A DNA stretch of 64,000 bases from Thermohalobaculum sp038534135 (GTDB taxonomy: Bacteria; Pseudomonadota; Alphaproteobacteria; Rhodobacterales; Rhodobacteraceae), in contig JBCAXJ010000001.1 of assembly GCA_038534135.1 (NCBI GenBank), positions 62,001 to 126,000 on the forward strand. The letters are read 5' to 3'. Made by a program: the position numbers and the translations under genes. This document shows, piece after piece, positions 27,960 to 36,849 of the stretch (its first letter is position 1; each line of letters begins with the position of its first letter). The notes beneath the pieces were generated by a model. That model had not been told where the DNA came from and made no database searches. It worked only from the letters and a program-made list of their open reading frames with translations.

Positions 27960-28578
27960 GCCCGCTGCCGGGCGCACCGATGATCCTCCACCCGTGCGGC
28001 GCGGAGGAGAGCTTTCTGCCCGCGAGCCGCTTGCAAGTCTTCGAGCGCATGGCCGAGGGCCGCTTGCGCCTTGCCGGAACCGAGCTCTGCCTCTCGGCCG
28101 GTATCGATACCGCACGAACCTTCAGCGCGACCCATCGCTGGCGCACGCTGACCATGGAGCACTGCGCGGGCGTGCCCCTCTCCCTCTCGGTCTTGGGAGT
28201 GAGCGGACGCTTTCAGACCGCTCAGCATCGGTGCTAGGCTCGATGAGACGATAAAGCCTGAGAGGAGGCATCACTTCCGGCCATCGCTCTGAAGCTTGAT
28301 CGTAAGCCAGGATGCACCCCCGGCAACGAGATCCGTCGCAACCTTCCTGCACGAGTTGACGGCCTTTGATCTAGGCTTGCAGGCATTCTAGAGTGCACCG
28401 AAGCAGAGCACCCTGCAGTATACTTCGAAACTCTGGATAGGTTCCCACCTGAACGCATCCCGCTCAAAGACAAATCAATGAAGCCGCGACCCCAGGGGGA
28501 TCATTGCCGAGGCAATCCACGCTGTCCTGTCCGCACTGTCAGAAACGGAGAGAGACACTTAGCATACACGCGCTAGGC
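27960..28578. other. Gene-poor stretch, probable mobile-element debris
   Basis: About 620 bp. The first 280 bp are GC-rich and open in several frames on both strands, without a recognisable product. The rest is ordinary intergenic-looking sequence. It lies between the mobilisation-protein remnant and the FHA-protease gene. Confidence 0.35.
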
Positions 28579-30141
28579 TCAGTTCGTTCTTTGACGTTCA
28601 AGCTGCCGAAGCCACTCCACGGGAATACCGAGATTTGAACCGCCAAACTCCGGGAGGATCGCGGCGTTGATCGCAACGACGTTTCCGTCGCGGTTCAGCA
28701 CGGGGCCGCCACTGCCGCCGTGCGTCGTCTCGGCATCGTAGACAATGGCATCCGGGGTCACTTTACCGACGATACCGCGGCTTGCGAGCGGAATGATCAG
28801 ACCAGCCGCGGACAGGCGCCGGGCAACGCTCCAGAAATCGACATCCTTCGCCTGACTGAGGTCGTCGAGGAACACTTGCCCAGATTGTGCCAGCAAACTG
28901 CGCAAGCCCGTCGGATACCCCATCAGGATGACGTCGTCCCCAGAAGCCGGGGCGTTCGGCGCCAGGTGTAGTCCTGTCAAGTCCGGAGGCGGGTTCGTGA
29001 GCCTTAGGATGGCCAGATCCGCATCATCACTGATCTTCAGGACTTCGATTTCCATCGGGCCTGCAACTTCGGGCAGATACCCGATGAACCTCAGAAGAAC
29101 CGGTTCGAGTGGACCCTTTGCCTGGTCGCCGCTTCCCATCCGGGATTCCCAAGGACGGGCCACGTGACGATTGGTTACCAGGGTCCCGCTGTCATCGATC
29201 AGGAAACCGGTGCCGGTCATCTGAACCTCGGCGATGCCCCCATTGCCCTGCATGGACAGCAATGGCTGCCCCGTCGGGAGCAGTATGGGCAAACCATCAG
29301 GTCCGAGGACGTGCCGCAGCATCGCGCCGGACTCAACGTCGCGCAATCCGTAGGCGCCCTGCAAGAACGCAATGGATCTGAACGACCTGGCAATGACGCG
29401 CGGAATCGCACCGGTTTCAGTCTCCAACGCGTCCAACCGTTCCAGACTGGCGGATACCTTTCGATCGAAGTCATCGCGCAGCGCTGTCAGATCTCCCGGC
29501 TGAAGTGCCTCGCGACGTGTACGGGCCAGCTCTGCGGCCACCTGCTCTACGACATCCGCTTCCTGGCGAAAGCTTTCCCGCAGGTCGGACGTGCTGCGAT
29601 ACTGCAGCACTGCGACGGTCGACAGGACGATCAGTGCAACGATCACGGTGATCCTGAAGGCAACCGTCGTCTCATGAGCAAACTGACGACCGAAGTTCTC
29701 GACGGCACGGGACACCCGCGGTCCCAAGGGTTTGCGGCTCGACTTGAGATAGGCGGTCATGTCGCCGATCATGTTGTCGATGGATCTGGAGATTGGATGT
29801 CGGGACGGCAGCAGTCTCAGCCGTGCCATCGGGCCCGTCTCGCCAAACTCGATCGTGTCCCCGTCTCTCAACACCGCAGAGTGCACTGGTCTTCCGTTGA
29901 CCCAGACACTTTGCTCCGCAGACACCTCTAGACGGTAAGTTCCCTCGTCTTTGCGCAGTTCGGCCAGCGGCGCCTGAGTCCCGGGCTGGCTCGAAAGGCA
30001 CAAACCCTCGGTCGGATTGGCGGACACGAACAGGCGCTCATCCAGCAGCCAGGCGACGTCGCCGCGCGATGGCCCCGTCACCTGTTCCAGAAGTGCCACT
30101 CGTCGGATCAGGGAAAGGTTCTCATCGTGTTCCATATTCAC
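28579..30141 (-). CDS. Membrane-anchored trypsin-like serine protease with N-terminal FHA-like domain
   Basis: 520 residues. Residues about 25-112 look like a forkhead-associated (FHA) fold (VWVNGRPVHSAVLRDGDTIE is the typical late block). One membrane span is at about 164-180, then a coiled coil at about 185-245. From about 305 comes a chymotrypsin-fold protease domain with a complete triad: His326 in TNRHVA, Asp375 in DDADLAIL and Ser477 in GGSGGP. Topology would put FHA in the cytoplasm and the protease in the periplasm. There is no PDZ domain, unlike DegP. It is last in the operon kinase-transporter-protease. Suggests phospho-signal-linked envelope proteolysis (inference). Confidence 0.85.
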   Translation of the reverse strand: MNMEHDENLSLIRRVALLEQVTGPSRGDVAWLLDERLFVSANPTEGLCLSSQPGTQAPLAELRKDEGTYRLEVSAEQSVWVNGRPVHSAVLRDGDTIEFGETGPMARLRLLPSRHPISRSIDNMIGDMTAYLKSSRKPLGPRVSRAVENFGRQFAHETTVAFRITVIVALIVLSTVAVLQYRSTSDLRESFRQEADVVEQVAAELARTRREALQPGDLTALRDDFDRKVSASLERLDALETETGAIPRVIARSFRSIAFLQGAYGLRDVESGAMLRHVLGPDGLPILLPTGQPLLSMQGNGGIAEVQMTGTGFLIDDSGTLVTNRHVARPWESRMGSGDQAKGPLEPVLLRFIGYLPEVAGPMEIEVLKISDDADLAILRLTNPPPDLTGLHLAPNAPASGDDVILMGYPTGLRSLLAQSGQVFLDDLSQAKDVDFWSVARRLSAAGLIIPLASRGIVGKVTPDAIVYDAETTHGGSGGPVLNRDGNVVAINAAILPEFGGSNLGIPVEWLRQLERQRTN

Positions 30142-30210
30142 CTTGTTCCCAGGACCCGAAGCCGGGTCCGACGTGCTTTGCCGAACTGTGCCGTCCGAAA
30201 AGCACGGCGA

Positions 30211-31818
30211 TCAGGCATTGGTCCGAAAGCGCGAAACCTGGATCAATGCGACCGTCATCAACGGAAACGCCAACCCCAGAACGGCGACCAAGATTAGCAG
30301 ATGCCCGAGATTCTCATAATTGGCTGATGTTTCTATCGCGCCGGTCAAGGGATCGGTGACCTGGCGGGTGACGACGAAGAAGTCGTTGACATAGCGGGTG
30401 CCGAGGCTGCTCGCCGACAGCGCTAGATTGGTAAACGATGCCATGACCGAGAAGAAGGTTGCCTTGAGATGGGGCGGGGCATTCCGGGCGATCCAGGCAA
30501 GCATGGGAACCATGGCGATCTGCCCCAACGGAGATTCGATCGCCGTATCGAGGATCGCAATGAACCGCGCGTCGACGATCCCATCTGACCGTGGCGCAGT
30601 CCATTCATGCAGGCCGTAATACAACGATATGTTCGGCAGCGAGAGGACTGCCGCTGCAATCGTCAGGACCACCACGATAAAGGCAATCGAGCGCTTGGCC
30701 ATCATTGGCCGAAGCACGAACAGGCCCACCATCGTCAGGCAGGCCGTAATCAGCGATAGCAGCGAAAAGAACTGTTCATCAAAGCCCAGTTCATCGATCT
30801 CGAACCAACTCAAGCCAGGCCCGGGCAAAGGTACGGCACGAAATACAAAGATGATCAGCGCAGTACCTATGAGAGCCTTCGCACTCTCGGGGCTGAGTTC
30901 ACGCATGAGCCGAGCGATCAGGAACGAGATGATGGCCAGCGAGCACAGAAAGATGGTTTCCTGACCATAGTCGAAATCCAGAAGGCCGAGCGTGACAGAT
31001 CCAGCCGCGAAGATCAGGCCGCCACCAAGCAGGTACCAGTCGGGAGCGGTCTTCTCGGTTTCCGCTGCCGAGGGCTGGCGGGACCGCCGCAACAGGAACC
31101 GGTGCAGCATCACGCCCGAGATCGAGACTAGCGGGATGATCAGGGCGGCAAGATAGACCTTGGCATAGACGGCGGCCTGCTCGGCGGGACCGATCTCACC
31201 AATGCCGCTGAACAGAACAAGGTTGAAAACAGCCACCAGAACGAGACCGGAAATGATCGCGATGCGCCCAAGGGTCTGCATCGTCGTGTGCATGGCCTTT
31301 GATTGAACTTCCGGGTACTCGGTGCCGTCCGGCGCATGGGTCGGCACAGCCTCGACCGTCATGGCGTCCGCCACGACGTCCTGCAAAACGTAGCCAGTGG
31401 GCGCGAGAATGACTGCCAGAACGTACCATGCCTCGGCTGGCATGACCGGTTCCATGAATTCGGGCATCGACAGAAGCGCGTACATGATCAACATCGACGC
31501 GGCGATCAGCGTGGCACCAAGCCAGACGAGCGCTTCCTTCCATCGCCAGATCAGGTCGACCAGGTGGCCAAGCGGCATCTTCATGACCCAAGGCAACCCG
31601 GCCCAGAACGCAAGTCCGGCGACGAAGGCAGCGGACAGGTCCAGGAAATCCTTGATGAAGAAGGTTCCGACGATGGATGTCAGGCCAGAAACGCCTGCTG
31701 CCAGATACACCATGAGTGGGGGTAGAAACGACCACCGCATTTGGTCCGCGAGATCGACAAATATTTTCCCGAACCATCCTGCGAAGCCGTTTTGATTGCT
31801 TTCGGCTTGGTCAACCAT
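30211..31818 (-). CDS. BT1/MFS-type membrane transporter
   Basis: The 535-residue polytopic protein has about twelve to fourteen spans. The start at 31818 overlaps the end of the restored kinase frame, which supports it. Early sequence (LMVYLAAGVSGLTSIVGTFF, then LGHLVDLIWRWKEALVWLG) and GYVLQDVVADAMTVEAVP resemble the folate-biopterin transporter (BT1) branch of the major facilitator superfamily, where the latter segment is a conserved acidic motif. Substrate unknown. Confidence 0.75.
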   Translation of the reverse strand: MVDQAESNQNGFAGWFGKIFVDLADQMRWSFLPPLMVYLAAGVSGLTSIVGTFFIKDFLDLSAAFVAGLAFWAGLPWVMKMPLGHLVDLIWRWKEALVWLGATLIAASMLIMYALLSMPEFMEPVMPAEAWYVLAVILAPTGYVLQDVVADAMTVEAVPTHAPDGTEYPEVQSKAMHTTMQTLGRIAIISGLVLVAVFNLVLFSGIGEIGPAEQAAVYAKVYLAALIIPLVSISGVMLHRFLLRRSRQPSAAETEKTAPDWYLLGGGLIFAAGSVTLGLLDFDYGQETIFLCSLAIISFLIARLMRELSPESAKALIGTALIIFVFRAVPLPGPGLSWFEIDELGFDEQFFSLLSLITACLTMVGLFVLRPMMAKRSIAFIVVVLTIAAAVLSLPNISLYYGLHEWTAPRSDGIVDARFIAILDTAIESPLGQIAMVPMLAWIARNAPPHLKATFFSVMASFTNLALSASSLGTRYVNDFFVVTRQVTDPLTGAIETSANYENLGHLLILVAVLGLAFPLMTVALIQVSRFRTNA

Positions 31819-33359
31819 CGCTGATGTCGACCCGTAGCACCGCCTTCGCTTCGACCAGGACAGCATCCGAGCCCCGATTGGCGTCGATCCGATGCCAGGC
31901 GTCATCGGCAGCCGGTTCCCGTTGCCCCAGCATCACGTCAGGATCGGCATCGGAAACGTCATGCCGACGCTGATACAAGCGGCTGGCCAGCACCTCGGTG
32001 GGTGCGGACAGCCAGAGGCCGGTCGCGTGAACACCAAGTCTGCGTCCCAGCTCCCGGAATGCCGATCGGTTCTGTGACTCGAGGAACGAGGCGTCGAGGA
32101 TCGCCGTTGCGCACGGTTCGTGCGGCGTCGCGGAACAATCTGCGATAGACTTGGGTTGTCACGCTGTCCGAGTAGGCGGATGCCGGGAGCGGGTCTTCCG
32201 GCGGGGTGTCGAACATGCGCTTGCGCAGCTCGTCTGCGCGAAGCACGATAACATCTGGCGCAGTCGCGAGAACGGGTGCCAGCGACAACGCGAGCGTGGA
32301 CTTGCCTGTGCCGGACCGCCCGCCAACCGCGATCAGACGCCGTGTTCGAGGACGATCCAGGATATCGATGGCAAGCTCGATGAACTCCTGCGCCTGCGCC
32401 TCCCGTCCAGATGCATTTGCAAGCAGTGCGACCAATGCCCGGACACCTGCGCGGACAGCCATGAAGAGCCGCAAGTTATCCACACCCGCATAGTCGCGCG
32501 TTGCCGAAAGATATCGGCTCAGCATGGTGATCGCCTCCGCGTTGCAGGCCCGATGAAGAAGATCCATCGTAACAAAGGCGATGTCGTACAGCACATCGAT
32601 GTGGCTGAACCTCGGTTCAAACTCGATGGCATCGAACAGCCGGATACTTTCATTGAAGACGCACAAGTTGCCGAGATGCAGGTCTCCGTGACCGTGGCGG
32701 ACAGCCCCGTGGCGTGCCCGCGCACGAATTTCCGGTATCTGGTCGTGGAGTGCGCCGAGGATCAACTTCTCCAAGACGTGCAGGCGTGCGCGGGTGACAT
32801 CGCTGCAATCGGTATCGTTCAGACGGCGCAGCAGGTCTGTTGCCGTCTTCTCGAAGTCCTCCGACAGTGTTCCGGGTAAGTGCCTATCCGCAGCAAGATG
32901 CAGCGCCGCGACCTGGTCGGCAATCCCGTGGACAAGGGGCGGCGTCAAACGGTGCTCTGCCGCAATGCGGTCCAGGAGGCAATCCTGTCGAAACCTGCGC
33001 ATTCGAACGACGAAGTCGACGGGCTCGCCGGGCCCACCCAAGCTGAGTGAGCCTTCGAAGGCACTGATCGTCAAAACGTCGAGATAGATGTCCGGCGCCG
33101 TGCGCCGGTTAACCTCGATCTCGCCGTGGCAGGCCTTTAAACGCGCTGTCTTGCTACTGAAATCGACGAAAGGCAGCACCACAGCCTTCTTCATCTTGTA
33201 GGCGTGCTCACCCGCCAGGAAGACGTGGCTTATGTGCGTTTCGATGTGCTCGACGGACGCTCCGTCGTGCGTGTCGGGATCGAGCATGAACTCGACGATC
33301 CGATCCTGATCGAAGTCCGGTTGCGGCGGGACATGTGACCGGTCCTTGACGTCAGACAT
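31811..33359 (-). pseudogene. APH-like/AAA kinase fusion protein, apparent frameshift near the 3' end
   Basis: Two-domain protein known in many proteobacteria: an aminoglycoside-phosphotransferase-like N-terminal domain (HGHGDLHLGNLCVF as the Brenner-type catalytic loop) joined to a P-loop kinase domain (GGRSGTGKSTLALSLAP). The frame from 33359 is normal as far as about 32125 (FRDAARTVRN), then runs into unrelated sequence and stops at 31959. The expected continuation (ATAILDASFLESQNRSAF ... TEVLASRLYQRRHDVSDADP) is intact in another frame down to 31811. An extra base at about 32105-32125 explains it. Either a real mutation or a sequencing error. Confidence 0.75.
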
Positions 33360-33418
33360 GATCCGGTATCCGTGGCGATTTCATCAACCCTGCCTACGGC
33401 ACCCCGAAGCGAGTTGCC

Positions 33419-33432
33419 TTGCGCGATATCAA
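33419..33432. promoter_or_regulatory. Weak FNR-like site upstream of the kinase operon
   Basis: TTGCGCGATATCAA has one perfect FNR half site (ATCAA) and a degenerate other half, 60 bp before the kinase start. Weaker than the sites at 25221 and 34349. Confidence 0.25.
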
Positions 33433-33494
33433 TTTTCGGCATGAGCTGTTCCTGAGCGAGTTTCCAAGGAACGGCACCTCTTGATGGCAATCGC

Positions 33495-34292
33495 TCAGCC
33501 CGTTTCTGGCTTGCGGTCAAAGGCGACCCAGTAGGCAAGTGCGACGCCTCCCGCTCCGCCGATGATGTTTCCCGCCGTTACTGGCAAGATGTTCATTGCG
33601 ACGGCGCCTAAACTCCAGTCGGCTCCGGCAATGATGCCCAAAGGCAGGAAGAAGAGATTTGCGATCGAGTGCTCAAAGCCCATCGCGACGAACGCCGCAA
33701 TCGGCGGTACGATCAACAGCACCTTCCCCGCGGCGGTTCTGGCGCTGAAGGTCAACCAGACGGCCAAGCACACCAGGGCATTGCAAAGGATACCACGAGC
33801 AAACGCTGACAGAGCAGACAGAGAGAGCTTTGCTTCGGTGATGGTTTGCGCCAGGACCGCAAAATCTCCCTGGATAAGGCCACCAAGCCAGAACAGCGCT
33901 GCAACCGCGAACGCGCCGAGTGTGTTGCCCGCGAAGACGATGATCCAGTTGCGCAGCAACAACCGAGCGGGGATGCGCCTGTCGACCAAGGCCATGACCA
34001 TCAACGCGTTGCCCGTGAACAACTCGGCACCGCCAACGATCACCAGAATGAGGCCCAGCGAGAATGCCATGCCTGCCGCCAACCGATGCAACCCGGTTAT
34101 CGTCTCGATGCCGTTCAATGCCGTGATGTAGACCCCGCCCCCCAGCGAAATGAACGCGCCAGCGAGTACTGCCAATGCGAGCAAGGGGACCAGCTCGAGA
34201 TGCGCCTTCGTCACGCCGCTCTGTTCGACCAGTTTGGCCATATCGGCTGGCCGGTAAGCATTCCAGTCCTCAGGTTTGTGTGCAGCCGTCAC
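33495..34292 (-). CDS. Formate/nitrite transporter family channel
   Basis: Pentameric inner-membrane channel for small monovalent anions (formate, nitrite or similar). 265 residues from a GTG at 34292, chosen because GGAG lies upstream and a start at 34355 would overlap a regulatory palindrome. FNT signatures: GGAELFTGNALMVMAL, the segment CNALVCLAVWLTFSAR, and AFVAMGFEHSIANLFFLPLG, which contains the conserved pore histidine. Six spans. FNT channels are commonly oxygen-regulated, which fits the FNR-like site upstream. FocA versus NirC cannot be decided by eye. Confidence 0.88.
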   Translation of the reverse strand: MTAAHKPEDWNAYRPADMAKLVEQSGVTKAHLELVPLLALAVLAGAFISLGGGVYITALNGIETITGLHRLAAGMAFSLGLILVIVGGAELFTGNALMVMALVDRRIPARLLLRNWIIVFAGNTLGAFAVAALFWLGGLIQGDFAVLAQTITEAKLSLSALSAFARGILCNALVCLAVWLTFSARTAAGKVLLIVPPIAAFVAMGFEHSIANLFFLPLGIIAGADWSLGAVAMNILPVTAGNIIGGAGGVALAYWVAFDRKPETG

Positions 34293-34348
34293 GTCGGTCT
34301 CCGTGGTCTCATCTTCACGCAGACTGCCAGCTCGCGAACGTTGACGCG

Positions 34349-34362
34349 CTGACACATGTCAA
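34349..34362. promoter_or_regulatory. FNR-like palindrome upstream of the FNT channel
   Basis: CTGACACATGTCAA (other strand TTGACATGTGTCAG) is a palindrome TTGAC-N4-GTCAG close to the FNR/FnrL consensus, about 57 bp before the GTG start. It lies between the channel gene and the divergent antiporter and could control both. Confidence 0.5.
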
Positions 34363-34573
34363 TCCGCTCACCTATTCGATCAACCCGTTGTTTGGTTGGC
34401 GGAAGTTTGGTCGACGGGCAAACGCCGCCGAGTGACCTGACACGGGACGCGCGGTTCGAGGCACAACCAGTTGGATCGCGTTAGATAATCGGACTCCAAG
34501 CGTGCTATCGTCCGGTCTCGGCTGGCGGGTGTCCATTCAAGAGGCGCGAGCCGCAGATATCAGGAGGTGCAAC

Positions 34574-35743
34574 TTGCATGATGGGGTGCTCTTTATCACG
34601 CTTGGGGTGCTGTTTCTCGCAGGGCTCGCTGCACACGAATTGGGAAGGCTTACGCGGCTTCCTCGCGTGACCATGCTCTTGTTGCTCGGCTTGTTGGTTG
34701 GGCAATCGGGACTTGCGCTGTTGCCCGAGATGGCCTTGGACTGGTTCGAGCCGCTGTCGGTTCTGGCGCTGACGATGGTGGCATTCCTGCTTGGCGGAGA
34801 ACTGACGCGCGAGAACCTGGTCAGCCATGGACGCGCAATACTCTCGATTTCAGTTGCCGTCGTGGTCGGCACCACCGTTGTCGTTGGCCTGGGCCTTGCG
34901 CTCGTCGGTGTTGATCCAGCGGTCGCGCTCCTCCTCGGTGCCATCGCGACCGCGACTGCGCCGGCTGCGATCGCCGACGTCATTCGTCAGTCGGGTGTTC
35001 GAAATAGTTTCAGCGAGACGCTCACTGGGATCGTGGCGGTTGACGATGTCTGGGGCCTGATCGTGTTCAGCCTCTGCCTGTCCCTTGTGCAGTCTTCGGG
35101 CGGGTGGACGGACCCGCTCGTCCACGCGGTTCGCGATATTGGGGGTGCAGCGCTGCTCGGCGCGGCAGTGGGTGTCGGCGCTGCCTATCTGACCGGCCGG
35201 CTGAAACCTGGAGAGCCTCTTCAGACAGAGGCTATTGGGTTGGTGTTTCTCACGGCTGGCCTTGCGATCTGGCTGGGGGTGTCTTTCCTGGTGGCAGGAA
35301 TGACAGCCGGTGCGATCGTCGCAAACCTGGCCCGGCACCATGAGTATGCCTTCAAGGAGATCGAGCACATCGAATGGCCCTTCATTCTGCTGTTCTTTGT
35401 TCTTGCAGGGGCAACGCTTGAGTTGAGCACCGTTTGGAGCCTGGGCTGGATCACGGCGGCCTACGTTGCGCTTCGCATCGTCTCCCGGATCGTGGGCGCA
35501 GAGATTGGCGCCACGATCGGCCAAGTGCCGCAAGCACAACGCCATGTTTTTGGCCCCGCACTTTTGCCACAAGCGGGCGTCGCGGTTGGCATGGCGCTTG
35601 TGGCGTCGGAGACACTGCCACAATGGGGACCGACGATCATGACACTCACGGTTGCTGCAACGGTCGTATTCGAGCTTGTTGGCCCGCCTTGTACGCTTGC
35701 TGCAATTCGGTACGTCCAGCGTGCGGAGGCACGAACCTCCTGA
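34574..35743 (+). CDS. CPA2-type cation:proton antiporter, TTG start
   Basis: Sodium or potassium/proton exchanger of the Kef/Nha-like CPA2 family with about twelve spans in 389 residues. Family features: LGLLVGQSGLALLPE near the N-terminus, a core GAIATATAPAAIADVIRQSG and VDDVWGLIVFSLCLS with the paired acidic residues used for ion exchange, and LLPQAGVAVGMALVASE near the end. The best start is a TTG at 34574, because AGGAGG (34562-34567) is six bases upstream; the ATG at 34578 is out of frame. There is no Rossmann (RCK/TrkA-N) domain, so it is a short form. Confidence 0.85.
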   Translation: MHDGVLFITLGVLFLAGLAAHELGRLTRLPRVTMLLLLGLLVGQSGLALLPEMALDWFEPLSVLALTMVAFLLGGELTRENLVSHGRAILSISVAVVVGTTVVVGLGLALVGVDPAVALLLGAIATATAPAAIADVIRQSGVRNSFSETLTGIVAVDDVWGLIVFSLCLSLVQSSGGWTDPLVHAVRDIGGAALLGAAVGVGAAYLTGRLKPGEPLQTEAIGLVFLTAGLAIWLGVSFLVAGMTAGAIVANLARHHEYAFKEIEHIEWPFILLFFVLAGATLELSTVWSLGWITAAYVALRIVSRIVGAEIGATIGQVPQAQRHVFGPALLPQAGVAVGMALVASETLPQWGPTIMTLTVAATVVFELVGPPCTLAAIRYVQRAEARTS

Positions 35744-35861
35744 TCCGAAACACAAAGTCGGAACAAGCTGTGCGTGGAACAGGTTCCGTCAGAGGATTGC
35801 ATTCCACTCACGTCCCATCAGTTGTCCGATCGCATTCAGAGCTGAACACCCCCGATGATAG

Positions 35862-36527
35862 TCAAAGCGATGTGCCCAGAAGCCATAACCCGGCAGACCC
35901 CAGGCTCCAGAGGATGAACCCCGTAACACTGAAAGAGAGGACCGTCGCAAAGACGCCGATCGCAACAACGATGCCGTCACGCTCGACCAGCCCGAGTGAC
36001 AGCACGGCGAGCGTTGCACCGGGTAATGCGTTTCCAAATGGGATTGGCAACGAGATGATAACGGAGAGGATCACGCCAATACCACCGAACACTCTTTGGG
36101 CGAACGTTCCGGACAACCATCGGAACCGGGGCCGGGTGATTGCTTCCAGACGTTGCAGCCATGGTAAGACTTTGTCGACAGCCCGGACGAAGTCCGCATG
36201 ATTGAAGCTCTTTGCCCCAATACTCGCGGGGAGCCACGCGCCGGAACGACCCGTCATCATCCGCCAAGTCAGAAAGAAGAGAGGCAGGCCAAGCACCATG
36301 CTCATGCCAGGGACACCAATAGGCAGCACGTTCGGCGCGGCAAAGATGAAAATAAGGGTGCTCTGGGCCCGATCTCCCAGCCTATCCAGCAGGTCCTGCA
36401 CCGATAGTCGCTCACGACCCTGTTCCGCCGCGAGACCTTCGACAATCGTCGAGAGCACACCTTGGCTCAGCGATTGGTCTGGGTGCTCTAGGTGATCTAT
36501 CGGCGCGTTCGGCAACACGTACTTCAC
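35862..36527 (-). CDS. exoD: ExoD family protein
   Basis: The 221-residue membrane protein has four to five predicted spans. The N-terminal LSVQDLLDRLGDRAQSTLIF, with FAAPNVLPIGVPGMSMVLGLPL after it, and LPWLQRLEAITRPRF are characteristic of ExoD proteins, first described in exopolysaccharide synthesis and alkaline tolerance of Rhizobium. The molecular activity is not established. The likely start is GTG at 36527; no strong ribosome site. Confidence 0.85.
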   Translation of the reverse strand: MKYVLPNAPIDHLEHPDQSLSQGVLSTIVEGLAAEQGRERLSVQDLLDRLGDRAQSTLIFIFAAPNVLPIGVPGMSMVLGLPLFFLTWRMMTGRSGAWLPASIGAKSFNHADFVRAVDKVLPWLQRLEAITRPRFRWLSGTFAQRVFGGIGVILSVIISLPIPFGNALPGATLAVLSLGLVERDGIVVAIGVFATVLSFSVTGFILWSLGSAGLWLLGTSL

Positions 36528-36535
36528 TGAGTAAT

Positions 36536-36549
36536 CTGACGCACGTCAG
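36536..36549. promoter_or_regulatory. CTGAC-N4-GTCAG palindrome before exoD
   Basis: A perfect palindrome of FNR/CRP-like geometry only 9 bp before the exoD start. This is unusually close for an activator site, so repression or chance is possible. Confidence 0.3.
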
Positions 36550-36619
36550 GCGTGGTTCGCAATTCATACCATGGTGGTCGCTGGCTGCGCAGCAAGGACA
36601 GAAGTGTTGGTTGCAGAAA

Positions 36620-36800
36620 GCGGTGCAGTCGTCTGACCATATGGACGTAGATGCCGGGCGCGAGTGCTGACGCCTTGACGATGTGCTCTCTTTGGCGAAC
36701 GACGGTGGCGAGACCATTCCGTCTGATTGCTCCGACTGCCACGCTACCGTTTCGGGCCACCATGATCCGGCGCGCGGTGCCCGATGCGGTATCGTCGTCC
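36620..36800 (-). pseudogene. Relic of a phaC 3' end
   Basis: On the minus strand one frame reads RAGSWWPETVAW and a second, shifted frame continues GSVAVGAIRRNGLATVV and ends ASALAPGIYVHMV. The intact PHA synthase at 23383-25185 ends NAGSWWPEMAAW ... PAPGTYVHM, so both ends of the last 45 residues are matched, interrupted by a frameshift. Nothing upstream matches the rest of phaC. It is a decayed fragment beside the recombinase pseudogene. Confidence 0.6.
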
Positions 36801-36849
36801 GGATGGTGCGGCGATCAGGATCCTTGGCTCTTGCGAGGTCGGACCAGCG

